Below, in pieces: positions 7,801 to 11,501 of a DNA stretch of 11,501 nt (positions are counted from its first letter, which is position 1; each line of letters starts with the position of its first letter). The notes under the pieces are model-generated. The model saw nothing but the letters and a program-made list of their open reading frames with translations, was not told the DNA's origin and searched no databases. Made by a program: the position numbers and the translations under genes. This DNA is from Flammeovirgaceae bacterium (lineage in GTDB: Bacteria > Bacteroidota > Bacteroidia > Cytophagales > Cyclobacteriaceae): assembly GCA_003228395.1 (NCBI GenBank), contig QIDJ01000396.1, positions 1-11,501 of the forward strand, given 5' to 3'.

Positions 7801-8661
7801 TCAATCCAGGCTCATCAGCTCATAGCTCAGGTCCTTTTCCACCATAAGGCAATGGTTGTCAGGGACGAGGGTCCATTCATCTGTATTCTCATTGAGTTTT
7901 TCAGATACCACCAGCAACGATCCCGTATGATTGCCATTCCGGATCATCCGGCATTCATTTCCTTCGCATACATACTCTTTGCCATGTGCAAAGTACAAGG
8001 TCCGGCTTTCCCACTCCGGATCGGTGCTGTACCGGGTAATGATCATCCGGTTACCGTCTGTTACGACTATGTTGTAAACAGAAGGATCGGATAAGTGATG
8101 TTTTTTCTTCAATGCATCAATATCCTGAAACGTGCGTTTAAAACATTCCGCGAGCGCAGGCAATGGTAAATGTGAGCCTTCTCCAACTTCAGCTACTTTT
8201 TGCATATAAAGCGCAAAAATATGCTCCGAATCGGTCTGTCCTTTGATCCAGTTGAAATACGTGTCGGACAACTGATAAATCAGATCCCTGCGGATTTTCC
8301 TGAAATTCAGTATCCCCCCGTTGTGCATCATCAGATACTGTTTGTAGTGAAAAGGATGAGCGTTAAGTTCGGATACAATGCCTTCGGTAGCTGCCCGGAT
8401 GTGCGCCAAAATACAATTCGACTGAATTACACCTGCATTGTATTTCAGGTTTATGTTATTCCAGGCCGGTGTGATGGAATTAAATAAGGCGGGTTCTTCC
8501 CGTATGGATTTAACGTACCACCCAAGCCCGAAGCCGTCACCGTTCAGCGGTTCGTCCATTTCTTTAGCATGATAACTCTGGTTGATCAATGAATTTTCTG
8601 GTTTGATGATGAGTTCATCCGCAACAATGGGTTTTCCCAGGTAAGCAATAAATCTGCACAT
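7801..8661 (-). CDS. Class II glutamine amidotransferase (GATase_4 / YafJ-EgtC-like)
   Basis: This 286-residue Ntn-type amidotransferase would release ammonia from glutamine or a gamma-glutamyl compound. The N-terminal MCRFIAYLG gives the Cys2 nucleophile after Met removal. Family motifs are NGDGFGLGWY (40-49), HIRAAT (87-92), NAHPF (100-104), HNGGI (113-117) and GQTDSE (141-146). The whole protein is the amidotransferase domain, with no fused synthase or transferase, as in YafJ and EgtC. The EgtC role (ergothioneine synthesis) is not supported here because no EgtB or EgtD neighbour is in view, so the acceptor is unknown. It is a single minus-strand gene, divergent from the small membrane protein with 202 bp between starts. 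The composite inverted-repeat element follows its stop. No signal peptide or membrane segment is visible. Confidence 0.88.
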   Translation of the reverse strand: MCRFIAYLGKPIVADELIIKPENSLINQSYHAKEMDEPLNGDGFGLGWYVKSIREEPALFNSITPAWNNINLKYNAGVIQSNCILAHIRAATEGIVSELNAHPFHYKQYLMMHNGGILNFRKIRRDLIYQLSDTYFNWIKGQTDSEHIFALYMQKVAEVGEGSHLPLPALAECFKRTFQDIDALKKKHHLSDPSVYNIVVTDGNRMIITRYSTDPEWESRTLYFAHGKEYVCEGNECRMIRNGNHTGSLLVVSEKLNENTDEWTLVPDNHCLMVEKDLSYELMSLD

Positions 8662-8819
8662 AATAGTTGGTTGTTTTCTTGAATTAATTACAGAAACTTA
8701 AATGTACGAAATGGCATGAAAAAAAGGTTGATAAATTAATTTCAGCACCTCAATATAAAATCCGGCCGTTGTTATTTTGCACGATAATAAAATATGTACG
8801 AATAGTTGACTTTAACCTC

Positions 8820-8833
8820 ATTTACCGGTAAAT
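8820..8833. promoter_or_regulatory. 14-bp perfect palindrome before the YbjQ gene pair; possible operator
   Basis: ATTTACCGGTAAAT is a perfect palindrome ending 30 bp before the start of the small membrane protein. It sits in the divergent spacer between the glutamine amidotransferase and the YbjQ unit. It could be a regulator site, but only one copy was seen and no regulator is encoded nearby. Confidence 0.3.
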
Positions 8834-8863
8834 TATGACTGAATATTTTAACATAACAGGAAT

Positions 8864-9067
8864 ATGGAAAACATTGGGTACGTTTTACTTGCCATAGTTG
8901 CCATCGTATGGATTGTTGCTATGTTCATGGGAATGATCATGGCATTTCCCTACGGACTGATTGGACTCATTGGAATTGCAGGACTCGGGTTCTTGTTTGC
9001 CAAAGTAGTTAAAGACCGTCTTTCGAATAAAGAGGACGATCATTATTCAAAAAACGTTGATAAATAA
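8864..9067 (+). CDS. Small two-helix membrane protein
   Basis: The protein has 67 residues. Two hydrophobic segments (about 5-27, starting GYVLLAIVAIVWIVAM, and about 30-48, GLIGLIGIAGLGFLFAKVV) are separated by FPYG, and a charged tail (KDRLSNKEDDHYSKNVDK) follows. It should be an inner-membrane hairpin with the charged tail probably in the cytoplasm. I do not recognise a named family. It is followed after 8 bp by the YbjQ-type gene on the same strand, so the two are very likely co-transcribed and probably act together. The start follows a weak AGGA two bases upstream, and an earlier ATG at 8835 is in another frame and gives only 20 codons. Confidence 0.8.
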   Translation: MENIGYVLLAIVAIVWIVAMFMGMIMAFPYGLIGLIGIAGLGFLFAKVVKDRLSNKEDDHYSKNVDK

Positions 9068-9075
9068 GAAATACG

Positions 9076-9396
9076 ATGAGAGTAACTACACAGGATAATT
9101 TTGCTGATTACGAAATCACCGAAACATTAGGGTTGGTACGAGGCAATACCATCCGGGCACGGCATGTGGGCAAAGATATCATGGCAGCCCTTCGAACTAT
9201 TGTAGGGGGTGAAATAACAGAATATACCAAAATGTTGGCCGAATCACGGGAGCAGGCGCTGGACAGAATGTATGCCGAAGCCGAACAACTTGGCGCCGAT
9301 GGAATTGTGTGTGTGCGGTTTACTACTTCTGCGGTAATGGCGTCGTCTGCCGAACTGCTGGCCTATGGTACGGCCGTGAAACTCCGGAAGATTTAG
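9076..9396 (+). CDS. YbjQ / UPF0145 (DUF74) family protein
   Basis: This 106-residue protein matches the usual full length of the family. The typical pattern is present: an N-terminal strand region (YEITETLGLVRGNTIRARHV, 12-31), the conserved GGEITEYTKML (44-54), a helix REQALDRMYAEAEQLGADGI, then VCVRFTTSAV and a closing AYGTAVKL. Known family members form ring-like oligomers (pentamers in structures) and are annotated as putative heavy-metal-binding proteins, but their function is not established. No signal peptide or membrane segment is present, so it is cytoplasmic. It lies 8 bp after the small membrane protein gene, and that partner may anchor it. A REP-like repeat begins directly after its stop. 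Confidence 0.88.
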   Translation: MRVTTQDNFADYEITETLGLVRGNTIRARHVGKDIMAALRTIVGGEITEYTKMLAESREQALDRMYAEAEQLGADGIVCVRFTTSAVMASSAELLAYGTAVKLRKI

Positions 9397-9398
9397 CA

Positions 9399-9459
9399 CG
9401 TCATTCTGAACGAAGTGAAGAATCTGTCATTTACTACCCGGTTCACTATTAACAGATTC
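9399..9459. repeat. CATTCTGAACGAAGTGAAGAAT-type interspersed repeat with inverted partner
   Basis: The 29-base block 9399-9427 (CGTCATTCTGAACG, then AAGTGAAGAATCTGT) is of a type I recognise from experience as a frequent intergenic repeat in Bacteroidota and other phyla. It contains ATTCT/AGAAT (9403-9407/9419-9423). Its end GAATCTGT (9420-9427) is repeated in inverse as ACAGATTC (9452-9459), so a second stem is possible. It may act as a transcription terminator for the YbjQ unit, but no clean T-run follows directly. Confidence 0.55.
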
Positions 9460-9513
9460 AGAGTCCCGATTTGACATTCTGTTTTTTGACAAAATAATTG
9501 ATCAATTTGAGGC

Positions 9514-9669
9514 ATGGACAGGGTTGTATTGGTAACAGGAGGAATGGGTGGCGCTGGCGCATCAAGGACTGTGGAACAAGGCGCCGATACCGCCGTATGG
9601 CTATCTGAAGTTCCGGTTGAGCAAATTGAAACAGGTAAATTTTACCGCGACCGGAAAATTATTTCCTAG
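9514..9669 (+). pseudogene. Miniature short-chain dehydrogenase remnant (internal in-frame deletion plus nonsense change)
   Basis: The frame reads MDRVVLVTGGMGGAGASRTV, EQGADTAVWLSEVPVEQIET, GKFYRDRKIIS and then TAG TAG: 51 residues. The first ten residues are the start of an SDR Rossmann fold (strand 1 plus TGG). From GGAGASRTVEQGADTAVWL on it matches the C-terminal end of carbonyl-reductase-like SDRs (DMGGPxAxRSxEEGADTxVWL...G.F.RDRK.I.W). About 180 residues are missing, including the catalytic Ser-Tyr-xxx-Lys region. The joint falls in GG-rich sequence and keeps the frame. SDRs of this type end in Trp; here TGG seems to have become TAG, directly followed by what would be the original TAG stop. 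No activity is expected. A 12-bp palindrome AATTGATCAATT (9496-9507) lies 6 bp before the ATG. Confidence 0.8.
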
Positions 9670-9824
9670 TAGCCAGGCTGACGGGTTTGCAGATGCAAAT
9701 TTATGTCTTTTTACGCTCCTGCTTTTACATGATGAAACTGATATAAGGATTGATTTTTTCTGTTCGTTTTTCCTGGTTATTTCGTAATTTGACAGGACAA
9801 TCTAGATTTAAAGAAGAAAATAAT

Positions 9825-11501
9825 ATGAAAAATCACCAAATCAGGTTCGCACAGCTGTCAGCATTTTCGGTATTCATTTGTTCCATGGCGTTCGTTGCTT
9901 CTGCCAAGGCCCAGCCGGTGGTGACAGCAGAAGATTATGCCCGGGCAGAGAAGTTCCTGGCGGCTTCTACATCAAAACTTGTATTCAATGTAAATATCAG
10001 GCCCGCGTGGATAGATGATAACCGGTTCTGGTACCTGCAAACAGCGCCGGAAGGAAACCAATTTATTCTTGTAAATGCAAGGAATCAGCAATTTGAGCCG
10101 GCGTTTGATCATAAAAAACTGGCAGATGCTTTATCCGCCGCAACCGGAACTACTTACAATCCCCTTGAATTGCCATTCCGTCGTTTTGAATTCACCAGCG
10201 ACGGAAAGTCAATTATCTTTGATGTAAACGGACAATCTTACACGTGTGATACAGGAGGAAAGCAATGTAAACCGCTGGAATCTTATATTTACAACAATCC
10301 TGTTGCCGTTGTATCCCCTGATGACAAACACGCCGCATTTATTCGTGACTATAATCTCTGGGAGCGCAATCTTGAAACCGGTAAGGAAACACAACTTACG
10401 TTTGATGGCGAAGAGGATTTTGGGTATGCCACCAACAATGCAGGATGGATCAAAAGTGACCGGCCTGTATTGCTATGGTCGCCCGATTCGAAAAAGATTG
10501 CTACGTTTCAGCACGACGGACGTGGAGTAGGGGAGATGTACCTGGTATCCACTAATGTGGGCCATCCTACGCTGTATGAATGGAAGTATCCCCTGCCTGA
10601 AGACAGTGTGATATTCCGGATACACCGGGTGGTGATTCACCTTGATGGTCCGCGTGTGGTAAGGTTACAAATGCCACCGGATCAGCACCGGTCCACATTA
10701 TGCGATCACATCATTTGCCGGGGTGGCGGATTCTCTGACATCGAGTGGAGTGAAGATGCGTCTCAACTGGCATTTGTATCCACTTCGCGAAACCATCAGC
10801 ATGTAACGCTTCGTATCGCTGATCCGGAAACCGGGGTGGTGCGGGATGTAATGGATGAAACCGTGGATACTTTTTTTGAATCGGGATACCGGAAAGTAAA
10901 CTGGCATGTGCTGTTTGCATCAGGGGAAGTGGTTTGGTTTTCTCAGCGCGACAATTGGGGGCATCTGTACCTGTACGATCTTAAATCAGGCCGTTTGAAA
11001 AACCGGATTACATCGGGAGACTGGAATGTGCTTCAGGTACTTCGAATCGATGAAAATGATCGCACTATATTTTTTACAGGGGCCGGGCGGGAGCCGGGCG
11101 ATCCATACTTCCAGTATTTTTACCGGGTGAAAATCGAGGCGCTGAGTCAGACAGCACGACCCGAATCGCAAATCAGTATGGAAAGTGTGCAGATTCTTAC
11201 TCCCGAAAGCGCTAACCATACGATTTATTTATCGCCTGCCGGCCATTACTTTGTTGACAGTTATTCCACCCCGGTTAAACCGCCTGTCACCGTGCTGCGG
11301 GATAAACAGGGGCAGCAATTACGTACAGTGGAGAAGGCAGATATCTCGTGGCTAGTGGAGGCCGGCTGGAAATCGCCTGAACCTTTTACGGTGAAGGCAC
11401 GTGACGGAGTGACCGACCTCTACGGGCTTATGTTCAAGCCGGTTGATTTTGATCCGTCGAAAAAATATCCGGTGATCAACTACATTTACCCGGGTCCGCA
11501 G
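9825..11501 (+). CDS. Secreted dipeptidyl-peptidase IV-like S9 peptidase, N-terminal part
   Basis: A frame of 559 codons is open from ATG at 9825 to the right edge and ends mid-gene. The N-terminus MKNHQIRFAQLSAFSVFICS with MAFVASAKAQ is a Sec signal with likely cleavage at AKA-QP (after residue 29), so the mature protein is periplasmic or outer-membrane-associated. Most of the rest is the DPP-IV N-terminal beta-propeller: RDYNLWERNLETGKETQLTF (174-193), then GYATNNAGW around 200. The last residues in the window, YPVINYIYPGPQ (548-559), are the first strand of the alpha/beta-hydrolase domain. The catalytic Ser (GxSxGG), Asp and His are beyond the edge and cannot be checked. It should remove dipeptides from proline- or alanine-rich peptides, as in Bacteroidota peptide scavenging. 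The promoter is unclear: GTAATTTG at 9784-9791 is only a weak -7 match. Confidence 0.9.
   Translation, partial: MKNHQIRFAQLSAFSVFICSMAFVASAKAQPVVTAEDYARAEKFLAASTSKLVFNVNIRPAWIDDNRFWYLQTAPEGNQFILVNARNQQFEPAFDHKKLADALSAATGTTYNPLELPFRRFEFTSDGKSIIFDVNGQSYTCDTGGKQCKPLESYIYNNPVAVVSPDDKHAAFIRDYNLWERNLETGKETQLTFDGEEDFGYATNNAGWIKSDRPVLLWSPDSKKIATFQHDGRGVGEMYLVSTNVGHPTLYEWKYPLPEDSVIFRIHRVVIHLDGPRVVRLQMPPDQHRSTLCDHIICRGGGFSDIEWSEDASQLAFVSTSRNHQHVTLRIADPETGVVRDVMDETVDTFFESGYRKVNWHVLFASGEVVWFSQRDNWGHLYLYDLKSGRLKNRITSGDWNVLQVLRIDENDRTIFFTGAGREPGDPYFQYFYRVKIEALSQTARPESQISMESVQILTPESANHTIYLSPAGHYFVDSYSTPVKPPVTVLRDKQGQQLRTVEKADISWLVEAGWKSPEPFTVKARDGVTDLYGLMFKPVDFDPSKKYPVINYIYPGPQ

Noticed and set aside
7696..8094. 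132-codon plus-strand open frame
   Set aside because: It begins in the inverted-repeat element and runs antisense through the clearly coding glutamine amidotransferase gene.
8806..8834. TTGACT-N17-TAAATT, a sigma70-like promoter of the E. coli type
   Set aside because: Bacteroidota primary sigma factors use TTTG/TAnnTTTG instead, and the -10-like half overlaps the 14-bp palindrome. It is probably a chance match.
9548..9787. 79-codon plus-strand open frame
   Set aside because: It overlaps the SDR remnant in another frame and then runs into AT-rich promoter DNA. It has no family features.

Overview
The window looks like chromosomal DNA from a member of the Bacteroidota, probably a Chitinophagaceae- or Cytophagales-like bacterium. 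This is inferred from four things: promoter elements of the TAnnTTTG type (in front of the dps gene and the tRNA), the general lack of Shine-Dalgarno sequences, moderate GC genes separated by AT-rich spacers, and intergenic spacers full of short palindromes. No species can be named from sequence alone. No phage, conjugative element, CRISPR array or complete insertion sequence is visible.

Layout, left to right. A truncated minus-strand gene (1-189) encodes a small protein with a helix-turn-helix-like tail. A tRNA-Ala(GGC) follows (314-387) with its own -7 element and a hairpin terminator. A gene-free stretch of about 600 bp (421-1030) carries two strong inverted repeats. A minus-strand NlpC/P60 lipoprotein (1031-1495) is divergent from a large plus-strand FAD/Fe-S 2-hydroxyacid dehydrogenase of the YdiJ/GlcD-GlpC fusion type (1646-4564). 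After a spacer with another hairpin repeat comes an asparagine synthase gene, asnB (4777-6667), broken by one frameshift near base 5020. A repeat-rich spacer (6668-6912) leads to a minus-strand Dps ferritin (6913-7350) with a good Bacteroidota promoter.

A spacer of about 450 bp (7351-7800) holds a striking cluster of nested inverted repeats. It is followed by a minus-strand class II glutamine amidotransferase (7801-8661). On the plus strand come a two-gene unit of a small membrane protein plus a YbjQ/UPF0145 protein (8864-9396), a miniature short-chain dehydrogenase remnant with a large in-frame deletion (9514-9669), and the first 559 codons of a secreted dipeptidyl-peptidase IV-like S9 peptidase that runs off the right edge (9825-11501).

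The genes do not form one pathway. They look like ordinary housekeeping and stress genes (2-hydroxyacid oxidation, asparagine synthesis, iron storage and DNA protection, cell-wall hydrolysis, peptide degradation). The more unusual material lies between the genes: several unrelated palindromic repeat types, a tandemly structured direct repeat, a composite inverted-repeat element and a nearly erased SDR gene. I see no convincing new multi-gene system. The best candidates for something undescribed are the 7491-7780 composite element and the hairpin family shared by the tRNA tail and the asnB upstream region.
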